Shown here piece by piece: positions 1 to 7,937 of a DNA stretch of 20,748 bases (within the stretch, counting starts at the first letter, position 1; the number at the start of each line of letters is the position of its first letter). The notes beneath the pieces were generated by a model. That model saw only the letters and a program-made list of their open reading frames with translations, was not told the origin of the DNA and searched no databases. The stretch comes from a virus. The DNA lies in IMG/VR virus record IMGVR_UViG_3300003322_000407, positions 1-20,748 of that record; one strand, given 5' to 3'. Position numbers and translations under genes: made by a program.

Positions 1-96
1 GCGCTGCACTTTACGTTCGTGGACGCCGGCACTTATCTGGTGGTAGCGCGTCTGTTCCCGTTTGCTGACAAGGAGGTAGAGATCCATGCGGTTTGA
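1..96 (+). CDS. C-terminal end of an unidentified phage protein (partial)
   Basis: Frame 1 is open from the window edge to a TGA at 94-96 and encodes the last 31 residues of a protein, ending in VEIHAV. The composition (alternating hydrophobic and aromatic residues, as in VDAGTYLVVARLFPF) suggests beta structure, as in many tail or baseplate proteins, but I cannot name the family from so little. Its stop lies inside the next gene, which starts at 86, so the two are probably translationally coupled. The strong Shine-Dalgarno of the next gene (AAGGAGG near 70-76) lies within this coding sequence. The real start is outside the window. Confidence 0.6.
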   Translation, partial: ALHFTFVDAGTYLVVARLFPFADKEVEIHAV

Positions 97-499
97 CCTG
101 CACCCGTTCAAGAGCATTGACGAGGCGCGAGAGTGGGCGCGCAACCAGATCGATACCAGCGCGGGAGACGCGCGCTCGCGCTACCTCACCATCACACCCG
201 GCCAGGATGCGACCTACCAGGCGAAGTACGCGGACGCCCAGGCGTTCATGCGGGCGGGTTATCCGGACGAGGCAATCGATCAGTATCCGTGGGTGAAGGC
301 TGAAGCGCGGGCCACTGGCGTCAGCTACCGGACCGCCGCCGACGGCATCAAGGCGGTGGGCGATCCCTGGAATATGGTGATCGGCCCGAAGATCGAGAAC
401 CTGCGCATCGGCGGCAAGAAAGCGTTGGATGCCTTGACTAAGATCTCCGACGTCGTCACCCAGACCCGCGATATTCAGGCCCAGTTGGTTGCTGTTTGA
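86..499 (+). CDS. Phage tail fiber assembly-like / DUF4376-like protein
   Basis: This 137-residue protein starts at ATG 86 behind AAGGAGGTAGA, a near-perfect ribosome binding site. It contains the pattern Y-x-x-K-x-x-(D/E)-A, then a GYP motif, a WxKAEA stretch (about residues 69-74) and a TG before a final helix. That pattern recurs in small proteins or C-terminal modules beside phage tail fibers (DUF4376 and related assembly proteins). The family is thought to help fold or attach fibers. The location directly upstream of the side tail fiber fits that role. The C-terminal third is helical. I recognise the pattern rather than a catalytic motif, so the specific role is inferred. The gene overlaps the preceding one by 11 bases. 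Confidence 0.55.
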   Translation: MRFDLHPFKSIDEAREWARNQIDTSAGDARSRYLTITPGQDATYQAKYADAQAFMRAGYPDEAIDQYPWVKAEARATGVSYRTAADGIKAVGDPWNMVIGPKIENLRIGGKKALDALTKISDVVTQTRDIQAQLVAV

Positions 500-521
500 T
501 CATTCGCCCTGTCAGCGGTGC

Positions 522-550
522 TTATTGTAAGTCATCAATGACTTATGATA
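522..550 (+). promoter_or_regulatory. Promoter with dyad operator upstream of the tail fiber
   Basis: The gap between 499 and 584 holds a perfect dyad, AAGTCAT-CA-ATGACTT (529-544). Its last T is the first base of a -10-like TATGAT (544-549). A weak -35 (TTATTG, 522-527) lies 16 bases upstream. Transcription would begin near 556. The same dyad, with the -10 at the same offset, recurs at 10554, 12231 and 15337, so the element is a shared phage control site rather than chance. A bound regulator would cover the spacer and the edge of the -10. Whether it represses or activates cannot be told from sequence. Confidence 0.65.
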
Positions 551-560
551 GACTGCGCCA

Positions 561-580
561 TCATTGACATGGGTGAATGA
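561..580 (+). promoter_or_regulatory. Imperfect dyad over the tail fiber ribosome binding site
   Basis: TCATTGAC (561-568) and GTGAATGA (573-580) form an inverted repeat with 7 of 8 positions pairing across ATGG. It overlaps the weak ribosome binding site of the fiber (start 584). The half-site resembles the inner part of the AAGTCAT dyad upstream, so it could be a second, weaker operator or a small hairpin in the messenger that limits fiber translation. The evidence is only the symmetry and the position. Confidence 0.3.
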
Positions 581-583
581 GTA

Positions 584-3500
584 ATGCCGCAGATTAAACA
601 GACCTGTTCCGTCACCAACGGCAGCCAGAACGTCACGATTGCTGGCGTCAACCTGTCCAGTCGTGTTCGGAAGAACAACATTTTCATGGTGGAGGGCGCT
701 CTTGTGCCCTACGTCGTGGCGTCCGACTCGGTCTTCGACGGCACCAACACCATCGTCACACTGACCGGCGCCTACCAGGACGCCACCGATCCGGCCGCCA
801 AGGGCGTGTTTGCCGTCGATCTGACCTACCCGGACAACATTCCGACCATCGCGCAGGGCGACGTGGGCACCGCCGCGATCTTCACCCAAGCGATGTACAA
901 GCTGCAGGACATGATCAGCGCGGTCAATCCGAACGGCTTCCAGATGTACTCGGACATGTACAACGATGTCGTGACCATGAAGGACTCGGTCGACGCCAGC
1001 GAGCGCCATGTCTCCACCCTGGAATCGAGCGCATCGGCAAGCGCCACCGCGGCTGCTACCTCGGCTACCAACGTGAAAACCAGCGAGACCAATGCCGCGG
1101 CAAGTCAGGCTGCGGCAGCGACCTCGGCCGCCAACGCCAAGACGAGCGAAACGAACGCCAAGACGAGCGAGACCAATGCCTCCGCGTCGATGACGACCGC
1201 CCAGAAGTGGGCGACCCAGACCAGCGCCGAAGTGGTTGCTGGCCAGGGCTACGGCGCCAAGAAATACGCCACCGACGCGGCCGGCTCTGCAACTGCGGCG
1301 GCCACCTCGGCGACGAATGCGAAAACGTCCGAGACCAACGCCAAGACCAGCGAGACCAACGCTGCTACGTCGGCCAGTACCGCGACCACCCAGGCCACCA
1401 CGGCGACCACGCAGGCAGGCAACGCCTCCACGTCCGCCACCAATGCTGCCAACTCGGCAAACGCAGCGTCGAACAGCGCGACCGCGGCGAGCACCAGCGC
1501 GGGCAATGCCAAGACAAGTGAGAACAACGCGGCCGGTTCCGCCAGCGCAGTCGCCACTTCGGCCACCAACGCGAAGACCTCGGAAACCAACGCGAAGGCG
1601 AGCGAGACGAACGCCGCCGCCAGCGCGTCGGCTGCCGCCTCGTCCAAAACCGCGGCCGGCACGAGCGAAGCCAACGCTGCAGGCTCGGCGAGCGCCGCGT
1701 CCACCAGCGCGACGAACGCCGCCAACTCAGCGACGGCCGCAGCGACCAGCGCCAGCAACGCCAAGACCAGCGAGACCAATGCAAAAACGTCCGAGACCAA
1801 CGCTGCTGGCTCGGCCAGCTCGGCGGCCAGCTCGGCTTCGTCCCTGCAGGCGGCGCTTGCGGCCTTCAATTCGACCTTCATCGGCCGCCTGGCATCGGAT
1901 CCAACCAAGGACGGCAACGGCAACCCGCTGACCGACGGCGCGGAATACTTCAACACCACGACCGAGAAGCTGCGCGTCTATTCCGCCGGCGCCTGGTCCA
2001 ACTACGACGCATCGGCCCAGACCTACACCACGAACGCGAGCCTGTCGGCGACCAATGCGGCAAGCTCCGCGTCGGCTGCGTCGACCAGCGCGAGCAATGC
2101 CGCCACCAGCGCGAGCAACGCCAAAACGTCCGAGACCAATGCCGCCACCAGCGCCAGCAATGCCGCCACCAGTGCATCGAACGCGAAGACGAGTGAGACG
2201 AACGCCAAGACCAGCGAGACCAACGCAGGCACCAGCGCGACCAATTCGGCGACTTCGGCAACGAACTCGTCGAACTCGGCGACCCTGGCCCAGAATTGGG
2301 CTACACAGGCGAGCGGCGAGGTTGTGACCGGCAAGGGCTACAGCGCCTACTACTACGCCCAGCAGGCGGCGGCGAGCGCGGCGACCGCACTGTCCGGCCA
2401 GATTTCGTCCGACTGGGGCCAGACGAATACCAGCGCCAAGGACTTCATCAAGAACAAGCCGAACCTGCCAATCGTCTACCCGATTCCGTACAACAGCAAC
2501 ACGGCAGGCTGGGTCAAGCTGGGCACGTTCACTGTGCCAAGCCAGACTGGGCACATGCTCAAGCTGGAAATCACGTCGCACACCGGCTACAACTCGAGCG
2601 CCGCCCAGAGTCAGGAAACTGTGATCGTCTTCAAGACGACCAATGGCTCCAGTTTCGACGGCAACGGCTTCGCGGGCGACGGTTACTTTTACACCATCGG
2701 CCTGAATGGCGGTCAATTGAGCGCACCCATTGCCGTCAAGATCAAGGCGGACGCCGCCGGCGCCGGCGCGCGCAACTACGACGTCTGGATCAATCAGGGG
2801 GTCTTCGAGGACAATACATTCTACGCTGCTTCGGTGTCGCCAGCCGCTACCTGGGCCAACAACGCCAGCCTGACCTTTGGTCAGGCCGACCCGGGCGCTG
2901 CCAGCTCGACAATCGTGGCCCTGTCGAACATCGTGCCGTCATTCGGTGGCAAGCAGCTTGCACTGGCCGGCGCCAACACCGACATCACCAGTCTAACCGG
3001 ACTGACGAGCGTAACCTACGGCAGCGCGTCCCGCATCCTGGGTGAATTCAGCAATGGCGTCCTCGCATCGCGTACGATGTTCCAGTCGACCTCGACGAAT
3101 GGCTTTACCTCGGTCGGCCTCATGCCGAACGGGTCTGGCACGACGTCGCAGATCAACGCGCACAACACGTCCGACCCGGGCAACTCCAGCTACCTGGCGG
3201 TAGGCGCCAACGGGGGCACGACCTTCATCAACTCGAAATTCATCGGCACCGGCACGCAGTTACCGATTCAGTTCATGCTGAACGGCACCATAACGGCGCA
3301 AGTCGATTCGACCGGTTTGTCCGTGACGGGCACGACCGGCTCTACGAACGGCTTTACCACCCCTGCCTATGTGCTCAACGCGCGCAACCCGATCTGGCGC
3401 TTTGGCAATGCCGATCAGTACGGCATCAGCTACTTCCAGGACACGGCTGGCTACAATCAACACGACACCATTGGTTTCCACTTCGGAAATGCCACGGCGG

Positions 3501-5488
3501 CGGGTAACGCATTCTGGGTCAATGACCAAGGCTGGGTGGGTGGTGGCTGGTTCCGTGGATACGGCAGTGACAGCGGCATTGTGTTCAGCTCATTCAACAC
3601 CACGGCGCAAGGCTCGCCGGAGCAGTTCCGCGTTTACCACAACCTCTCCGACACGTACTTGACGAACCAGCGCGGCGCCCTTTACCTGAAGGGTCAAGCC
3701 GACACTGCGGCCAAGCTGGCGATTGCGCGCAATATCCAGGGCGTCGCGTTCGACGGCAGCGGCAACATCAGCCTGCCGGTGCCGCTGTCCGGCGCCGATG
3801 GCGCGTCGTACCAGATTGCCGCCGGCACGGACCTGAACGCCCTGGTTGGCACGACCGGCTTTTATCGCGGCCAGCAGCTGCTGAACGCCCCGAACGGCAA
3901 TACTGGATGGTTCTACATCACGCAAGAAGTGCACGACAGCGGCTGGACCAAGCAGATCGCGACTTCGTACGGCTCCGGTAACAAAGCCGGCGAGACGTAC
4001 CAGCGTATGAAATACAACGGCAGTACGTGGGGTATCTGGATTCAGATCACGGATGGCTCCTACGACATGCGCTACGTCATAAAGCGCCGCGCGAGCCGCT
4101 ACAACACGGCGGACGGCACCTCGATCAACAACATTGCTAACCCGGAAACCGGATTCGACTACGACACGGCAGGTGCCGGCGTCACCGGTCCATTCATTCA
4201 TTTCGGCGGCCTGAGCAGCTACGGCGACTATGGCTGCCAGATCGTGGCCGCCTACAAGAACGGCAACGACATTCGCTTCCGTACGAAGGACAACGACACC
4301 AGTGGCGTCTGGAACCCGTGGCGCTACTTCTGGCACTCGGGCAATCTGATGCAATCGGTGGTTGCTACGGCAAATACGGTAGTCCAGCGCGACGCCAATG
4401 GCTACATCCAGGGCAATTACATCAACATGTCTGACGACAGCAACCCCAATGGGGCTGGTGGCGTGGGCACGGGTGGACCGGTCACAGCGATTATCACCAA
4501 GCAGGGCGATAACTACTATCGCGGCGTAAGTGCGCAAAAGGTCAAGGATTTCCTCGGCCTGTCGACGATCAACGCCTCCGGCATCGGCGCCACGACCAAC
4601 CTGAACACGGTACTGTCGCCCGGGTTCTATTACATGGCCTCGTTGCCGATCAATGCACCTGGCGGCACATCGGACGGGCAACTGCTGGTGCTGGGCCATC
4701 CGAATAAGGACACCACGGCGCAGATCGCTTCCGACTACAGCACCGGGCGCCTGTTCGTGCGTACCGGCCGCTACTGGGGAAATGCGTGGTCGGTCTGGCG
4801 TACTCTGGCTTGGACTGACAGTGAAGTGTACCGCGATGCCACGCTGGTCAATGCCAATATCCGCAACTCGGACAACGGTCCTTCCACGTTCTTCAGCACG
4901 CTGGCGTCGGCAACCCGCATCGTAACCTTCCCGGACAAATCGGGCACGGTCGCGATGACCTCGGATATCCCTGCGGTGGCGACACCCGCTCTTGTGCTTT
5001 TGGCGCAGATGCAACCGTTAAACGTCACCTATATGGACTTTCTGAATGTGTGTAGCGATGCGTACGACAAATACATCATCGAAATCACGAGGGTGCTACC
5101 CGCTCAAGCCGCTAGTCTGATCCTGCGCATGGCGAATGGCGGCACGGTGGATACGAGTGGCGTGTACTCGTCAACATTAAGCAGCGGCAGCACGACGATC
5201 ACGACCAACCTGACCTCCATGTCGCTTGCAGGGGCGGTCGCTTCGCCCGCCGAAACCAGCAATGCGTGCGTCAACCTGACGATTGAGGTCACCAACGCAC
5301 GTAACGCTGGCGGGATGAGGACCGTACACCTTCACGGCGGCTTCTACAACTCAAGCGGAGCCTTCCAGTCGGTTGCGACCAACGGCGTGTACAACGGTAG
5401 CACGATCTCCGGCTTCCGCCTGTACTGGAGCGTCGGCAATACCTACCCAAGCGGCGTCGTGCGCGTGTACGGCGTTGTTAACAATTAA
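584..5488 (+). CDS. Side tail fiber (receptor-binding), Stf-like, 1634 aa
   Basis: This is the long fiber that contacts the host surface. The N-terminal ~140 residues likely attach to the tail. Residues ~148-420 and ~480-600 are low-complexity Ala/Ser/Thr/Asn repeats built on units such as SATNAKTSETNA, as in lambda Stf, and expected to form a trimeric shaft. Each block is paired with a WATQ(T/A)SxEVV...GYxAxxYA motif (about 209-228 and 572-591). A compact module sits between them (~428-472, DPTKDGNGNPLTDGAEYFNT). Later come a DWxxTxxxxxDFIKNKP motif (~610-626), two pyocin-knob-like domains (about 1083-1155 and 1339-1408, ending WGIWIQI and WSVWRTL), a FPDKSGTVAMTSDI segment (~1447) and a beta-rich tip. 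No frameshift was seen. It sits behind its own dyad promoter, and the start is the first ATG after that promoter. Confidence 0.9.
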   Translation: MPQIKQTCSVTNGSQNVTIAGVNLSSRVRKNNIFMVEGALVPYVVASDSVFDGTNTIVTLTGAYQDATDPAAKGVFAVDLTYPDNIPTIAQGDVGTAAIFTQAMYKLQDMISAVNPNGFQMYSDMYNDVVTMKDSVDASERHVSTLESSASASATAAATSATNVKTSETNAAASQAAAATSAANAKTSETNAKTSETNASASMTTAQKWATQTSAEVVAGQGYGAKKYATDAAGSATAAATSATNAKTSETNAKTSETNAATSASTATTQATTATTQAGNASTSATNAANSANAASNSATAASTSAGNAKTSENNAAGSASAVATSATNAKTSETNAKASETNAAASASAAASSKTAAGTSEANAAGSASAASTSATNAANSATAAATSASNAKTSETNAKTSETNAAGSASSAASSASSLQAALAAFNSTFIGRLASDPTKDGNGNPLTDGAEYFNTTTEKLRVYSAGAWSNYDASAQTYTTNASLSATNAASSASAASTSASNAATSASNAKTSETNAATSASNAATSASNAKTSETNAKTSETNAGTSATNSATSATNSSNSATLAQNWATQASGEVVTGKGYSAYYYAQQAAASAATALSGQISSDWGQTNTSAKDFIKNKPNLPIVYPIPYNSNTAGWVKLGTFTVPSQTGHMLKLEITSHTGYNSSAAQSQETVIVFKTTNGSSFDGNGFAGDGYFYTIGLNGGQLSAPIAVKIKADAAGAGARNYDVWINQGVFEDNTFYAASVSPAATWANNASLTFGQADPGAASSTIVALSNIVPSFGGKQLALAGANTDITSLTGLTSVTYGSASRILGEFSNGVLASRTMFQSTSTNGFTSVGLMPNGSGTTSQINAHNTSDPGNSSYLAVGANGGTTFINSKFIGTGTQLPIQFMLNGTITAQVDSTGLSVTGTTGSTNGFTTPAYVLNARNPIWRFGNADQYGISYFQDTAGYNQHDTIGFHFGNATAAGNAFWVNDQGWVGGGWFRGYGSDSGIVFSSFNTTAQGSPEQFRVYHNLSDTYLTNQRGALYLKGQADTAAKLAIARNIQGVAFDGSGNISLPVPLSGADGASYQIAAGTDLNALVGTTGFYRGQQLLNAPNGNTGWFYITQEVHDSGWTKQIATSYGSGNKAGETYQRMKYNGSTWGIWIQITDGSYDMRYVIKRRASRYNTADGTSINNIANPETGFDYDTAGAGVTGPFIHFGGLSSYGDYGCQIVAAYKNGNDIRFRTKDNDTSGVWNPWRYFWHSGNLMQSVVATANTVVQRDANGYIQGNYINMSDDSNPNGAGGVGTGGPVTAIITKQGDNYYRGVSAQKVKDFLGLSTINASGIGATTNLNTVLSPGFYYMASLPINAPGGTSDGQLLVLGHPNKDTTAQIASDYSTGRLFVRTGRYWGNAWSVWRTLAWTDSEVYRDATLVNANIRNSDNGPSTFFSTLASATRIVTFPDKSGTVAMTSDIPAVATPALVLLAQMQPLNVTYMDFLNVCSDAYDKYIIEITRVLPAQAASLILRMANGGTVDTSGVYSSTLSSGSTTITTNLTSMSLAGAVASPAETSNACVNLTIEVTNARNAGGMRTVHLHGGFYNSSGAFQSVATNGVYNGSTISGFRLYWSVGNTYPSGVVRVYGVVNN
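1016..1844 (+). repeat. Coding repeat array, fiber shaft block 1
   Basis: About 275 codons of imperfect, mostly 7- and 12-residue Ala/Ser/Thr/Asn units, with recurring KTSETNA, produce highly redundant DNA (many copies of AAGACGAGCGAGACCAA-like strings with silent changes). Codon choice varies between copies (AAGACGAGC, AAAACGTCC, AAGACCAGC), as expected if protein rather than DNA sequence is conserved. The redundancy also creates long open frames on the opposite strand that should not be taken as genes. Confidence 0.75.
2024..2384 (+). repeat. Coding repeat array, fiber shaft block 2
   Basis: A second, shorter block of the same SASNAKTSETNA-type units follows the globular insert at about residues 428-472. 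It ends in WATQASGEVVTGKGYSAYYYA, a near copy of the motif in block 1 (~209-228). The block-plus-motif arrangement looks like a partial internal duplication of the shaft, with the spacer domain between the copies. Confidence 0.65.
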
Positions 5489-5497
5489 GGAATCAAT

Positions 5498-5860
5498 ATG
5501 ACCTTTCAGATCACTTATTGGGACAGCGAACTGCAACAGCAGATGACGCGAGACAGCACACCGGAGGAAGACGTGCAGCGAGAAGAGGATATTGCCGCTC
5601 ATGAGGCGGCCCAAGTGCCGGAGGAAATCTCACGGCGCCAGGCATTGCAAGCACTCGCTATTCGCGGGCTGCTCGATAAGGTGCAGCCGCTAATCGATGC
5701 AATCGAAGACCCTCTCGGTCGGCAGCTGGCTCAGATCGAGTACGACACCTCGCAGTTGTTCAAGCGTCATCGCCCCTTGGTTGTACAGCTGTTGCCCGGC
5801 CTCGGACTAACCCCGGAGCAGGGTGACGAGCTGTTTACTTTTGCGGCAAGCCTCGTGTAG
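5498..5860 (+). CDS. Small tail-associated phage protein (120 aa)
   Basis: The ATG at 5498 follows AAGGAATCAAT, only 9 bases after the fiber stop. The protein has an acidic, Gln-rich N-terminal half and a conserved-looking core (SRRQALQALAIRGLLDKV at about 46-63, then IEDPLGRQLAQIEYD, HRPLVVQL and a terminal LFTFAASL). I recognise this pattern from small proteins encoded directly after tail fibers in many phages and prophages of Proteobacteria. Their biochemical role is not established, and a fiber or tail chaperone is the usual guess. No membrane segment or catalytic motif is visible. Confidence 0.6.
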   Translation: MTFQITYWDSELQQQMTRDSTPEEDVQREEDIAAHEAAQVPEEISRRQALQALAIRGLLDKVQPLIDAIEDPLGRQLAQIEYDTSQLFKRHRPLVVQLLPGLGLTPEQGDELFTFAASLV

Positions 5861-5895
5861 CGGGTTTTGAAAATAACTTTTAAAAGAGGATGACC

Positions 5896-6363
5896 ATGGC
5901 AAAGTTTCAAATGGCGTTCTACAAGGGCACCCATCCGGGCCTGTCCGGCATCTACAACCGCGGCGTTCGCTTCTGGACCCGCGGTATCTACAGTCACGTC
6001 GAGATGATTTTCTCGGACGGGATTTCGGCGTCGGCTTCATATGTCGACGGCGGTGTTCGGTTCAAGCGGATCGGCTACACGTCCGATGTATGGGACTTCA
6101 TCGATTTGCCGGCAGAATGGGAGGCGGCGGCCCGTCAGTATTTCAAGGAGCATGAAGGTGAGGCATACGATTTGCTTGGCAACCTCCATTTCGTGATCGG
6201 CGCCGTACCCGATGCACGCTGCAAGAAGTTCTGCTCCGAAGCCTGCGGAGGCGCCATTGGGATCGAAGGCTCCTGGCGCTTGGAGCCAAACGCCTTGTAT
6301 TGCGTCGTCAAGCGTATGGCGGAACAGGCACAGGCCGTTGCGCAGCTTTCTATTGTAGCTTAG
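5896..6363 (+). CDS. Permuted papain-fold (NlpC/P60 or YiiX-like) phage protein
   Basis: The protein begins MAKFQMAFYKG and is 155 residues long. I chose ATG 5896 over the in-frame ATG at 5890 because AGAGGA (5885-5890) is correctly spaced only from the later one. It shows the hallmarks of circularly permuted papain-like hydrolases: an N-terminal YSHVEM with the candidate catalytic His (H34) and a later FCSEACGGAIG with the candidate Cys (C113), preceded by YDLLG. Family members are thiol peptidases, amidases or acyl hydrolases. In tailed phages such proteins often lie near fiber or lysis genes. The substrate is unknown, and cell-wall peptide or lipid are both possible. Confidence 0.6.
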   Translation: MAKFQMAFYKGTHPGLSGIYNRGVRFWTRGIYSHVEMIFSDGISASASYVDGGVRFKRIGYTSDVWDFIDLPAEWEAAARQYFKEHEGEAYDLLGNLHFVIGAVPDARCKKFCSEACGGAIGIEGSWRLEPNALYCVVKRMAEQAQAVAQLSIVA

Positions 6364-6365
6364 AG

Positions 6366-6408
6366 AAGTCATTGATGACTTACAAAAATACGCTTTTCCT
6401 GTTAGAAT
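6366..6408 (+). promoter_or_regulatory. Sigma70-like promoter with dyad operator over the -35
   Basis: TTACAA (6380-6385) and TAGAAT (6403-6408) are separated by 17 bases, a good sigma70-type promoter. A perfect dyad, AAGTCAT-TG-ATGACTT (6366-6381), overlaps the -35 box. This is a different geometry from the copies that abut the -10. The -10 context, TGTTAGAATC, is repeated at the other -35-type site (8251-8259). It would drive the lysis genes from 6450 onward. Confidence 0.7.
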
Positions 6409-6449
6409 CCGCCTGGATCTCTTTGGCGAGCGAATGACAAAGGATGAAC

Positions 6450-6803
6450 ATGGAAACCAACCACCAAGGATTTGAGATGCCTAACCAGTCTGTGTTCGAA
6501 CAGCGCATGGATTCCCTCGCGGAAGAAATGCGGGACATTCGCGGCGCCTTGACGGAAGTCGCCAAGGCCCTTACCAAATTGTCGGTCCTGGAGGAGCGTA
6601 ACGTCGTTACCAGTCAGGCTATCGAGAAGATCGCCCAGCGCCAGGACAAGCTCGAGGACAAAGTCTCCGACATTGAGCTGGAGCAGGTCAAGTTCGAATC
6701 GAACGCCAAGGGCATGGCCACGGCCATGAAGCTCATGTGGGCTGCGTTCGGCAGCGGCGTCCTTTACATCGGCAGCGAACTGGTCAAGCAGTTCGCACAC
6801 TGA
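6450..6803 (+). CDS. Coiled-coil protein with C-terminal membrane segment (XhlA/holin-like)
   Basis: The product is 117 residues from ATG 6450. The earlier in-frame ATG at 6444 lies immediately against the AAAGG ribosome binding site and is less likely. Residues ~10-85 are charged, heptad-like helix (QRMDSLAEEMRDIRGALTEV, then KIAQRQDKLEDKVSDIELEQ). A single hydrophobic stretch, MKLMWAAFGSGVLYIGSELV (about 92-111), lies near the C-terminus. That architecture matches XhlA-type hemolysin or holin accessory proteins encoded beside endolysins. The endolysin starts 2 bases after this stop. A holin role is inferred from shape and position only. Confidence 0.5.
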   Translation: METNHQGFEMPNQSVFEQRMDSLAEEMRDIRGALTEVAKALTKLSVLEERNVVTSQAIEKIAQRQDKLEDKVSDIELEQVKFESNAKGMATAMKLMWAAFGSGVLYIGSELVKQFAH

Positions 6804-6805
6804 TC

Positions 6806-7450
6806 ATGACGCTCACACTCGACCAGCTGAAGGCAGCCATGCCGGCGTGCGCGGACGACCGGGCGCAGCAGTTCCTGGCGCCGCTCAACGCCGCGATCGC
6901 CGCTGCCGAGGCGAACACGTTCGACCGGCTGTGCATGTTCCTGGCCACGATTGCGCACGAATCCTTCGACCTGAACGTCCTGGAAGAAAACCTCAACTAC
7001 AGCGCCGTTGCACTGCAGCGGGTATGGCCTTCGCGTTTCCGTTTGTATCAGTCATCGGTGATTTATGAACGCAAGCCGGAGAAGATCGCCAACTACGTGT
7101 ACGCCCTGCGCGGCGGCAATGGCGACGAGGCATCGGGTGACGGCTGGCGCTTCCGCGGCGCCGGCGCGATCCAGTTGACGTTCCGCGTGAACCACTCGGC
7201 CTGCGCCAAGTTCTTCGGCAAACGGCTCGAAGACATGGCCGCCTGGCTGCGCAGCCCGGAAGGGGCGTGCATGTCGGCCGCCTGGTTCTGGAAGACCCGC
7301 GGCTGCAACGACTTCGCCGACCACGACGACTTCGACGGCGTGTGCGACGTGGTCAACATCGGCCGCAAGACGGCACCCGTCGGCGACGCGGTCGGTTTCG
7401 TCAACCGCCTGGCCAAGCTGCATAGCATTCGTGGAGCACTGAAGAAATGA
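6806..7450 (+). CDS. Endolysin, glycoside hydrolase family 19 (chitinase-like muramidase)
   Basis: The protein has 214 residues. The open frame extends upstream, but ATG 6806, two bases after the preceding stop, is the natural coupled start. The GH19 lysozyme/chitinase signature is clear: TIAHESFDLNVLEENLNYSA (about 48-67) carries the proposed catalytic Glu (E52) and a second acid near E60/E61. FRGAGAIQLT (about 116-125) is the substrate-groove motif, and a later AWFWKTRGCNDFAD is also typical. Phage members of this family cleave the peptidoglycan glycan backbone. No signal peptide is visible, so export should depend on a holin. It has the usual length of a single-domain phage GH19 enzyme. 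The stop overlaps the HNH gene start (ATGA). Confidence 0.88.
   Translation: MTLTLDQLKAAMPACADDRAQQFLAPLNAAIAAAEANTFDRLCMFLATIAHESFDLNVLEENLNYSAVALQRVWPSRFRLYQSSVIYERKPEKIANYVYALRGGNGDEASGDGWRFRGAGAIQLTFRVNHSACAKFFGKRLEDMAAWLRSPEGACMSAAWFWKTRGCNDFADHDDFDGVCDVVNIGRKTAPVGDAVGFVNRLAKLHSIRGALKK
7049..7069 (+). promoter_or_regulatory. Intragenic copy of the dyad/-10 element in the endolysin gene
   Basis: Within the endolysin, CAGTCAT-CG-GTGATTT (7049-7064) is followed by TATGAA (7064-7069) at the same offset as the fiber promoter (16 of 21 positions identical). TTTGTA lies upstream as a weak -35. The codons used here (TTG, TAT, CAG, TCA, TAT) are more AT-rich than those around them, as if constrained by more than protein sequence. 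It could feed the HNH gene or serve as an extra binding site. It is degenerate and may be coincidental. Confidence 0.35.
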
Positions 7451-7935
7451 GCGTGACCGAGACCCATGAGGTGAAGGAGACGCTGGTCGTGGAAGTCAAC
7501 GTGCCCGGTCACGACGCGCGCGTTGCAACCAGCCTGTTCAAGCGCACCAAGAAGCTCCTGATCGAGCGCGATGGCGAGCGCTGCTACGTCTGCAACCGCA
7601 CTCCGGAGCAGTCGGGGCACCCGCTCGAATCGCACCATCACCCCATCGAGCGATCGATGGCGAACATGATCGACTGGACACTGTTCATGAAAGACGCCAA
7701 GGCCGGCAAGTCCGGTCCGCACGCGCAAGCCTTCGACTGGGACAAGTTCGATCCGAACGACCCTATGACCTTTGTGGACGATCAGACTGTGAACGGCATC
7801 TTGCTGTGCAAGGACCACCACACCGGCATGAATCAGGGCATCCACGACATGCCGTACCCGCTGTGGATCGCGCAGAAGTACGGGAAGGAGGGCTATGTGT
7901 TCTCCGACCATGAAGTAATCCACCATGCAACCTGA
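7447..7935 (+). CDS. HNH endonuclease
   Basis: This 162-residue protein carries a zinc-bound HNH nuclease core: CYVC (C46, C49), LESHHHPIE (H63-H65) and NGILLCKDHH (N116, C121, H124/H125). The inserted stretch between the HHH and the second Cys pair is long (about 55 residues). HNH proteins in phages act in DNA packaging, homing or host DNA degradation. Here the gene overlaps the endolysin stop by four bases and precedes the rest of the lysis genes. It therefore looks like an inserted or moron-type nuclease, not a terminase partner. The N-terminal 30 residues have no recognisable motif. Confidence 0.75.
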   Translation: MSVTETHEVKETLVVEVNVPGHDARVATSLFKRTKKLLIERDGERCYVCNRTPEQSGHPLESHHHPIERSMANMIDWTLFMKDAKAGKSGPHAQAFDWDKFDPNDPMTFVDDQTVNGILLCKDHHTGMNQGIHDMPYPLWIAQKYGKEGYVFSDHEVIHHAT

Positions 7936-7937
7936 CC

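Noticed and set aside
1249-1959. Ala/Leu/Val-rich minus-strand frame resembling a membrane protein
   Set aside because: It is the antisense reading of the Ser/Thr/Ala repeats. The apparent hydrophobicity comes from repeated codons, not from a gene.
1016-2384. Possible CRISPR or non-coding tandem repeat
   Set aside because: The repeat units are variable, in frame, and lack equal spacers. They encode the fiber shaft.
3590-5014. 474-codon open frame on the minus strand
   Set aside because: It lies wholly inside the tail fiber, has no ribosome binding site, and its composition (Arg/Val/Ala/His-rich, no family motif) is that of a shadow of GC-rich coding DNA.
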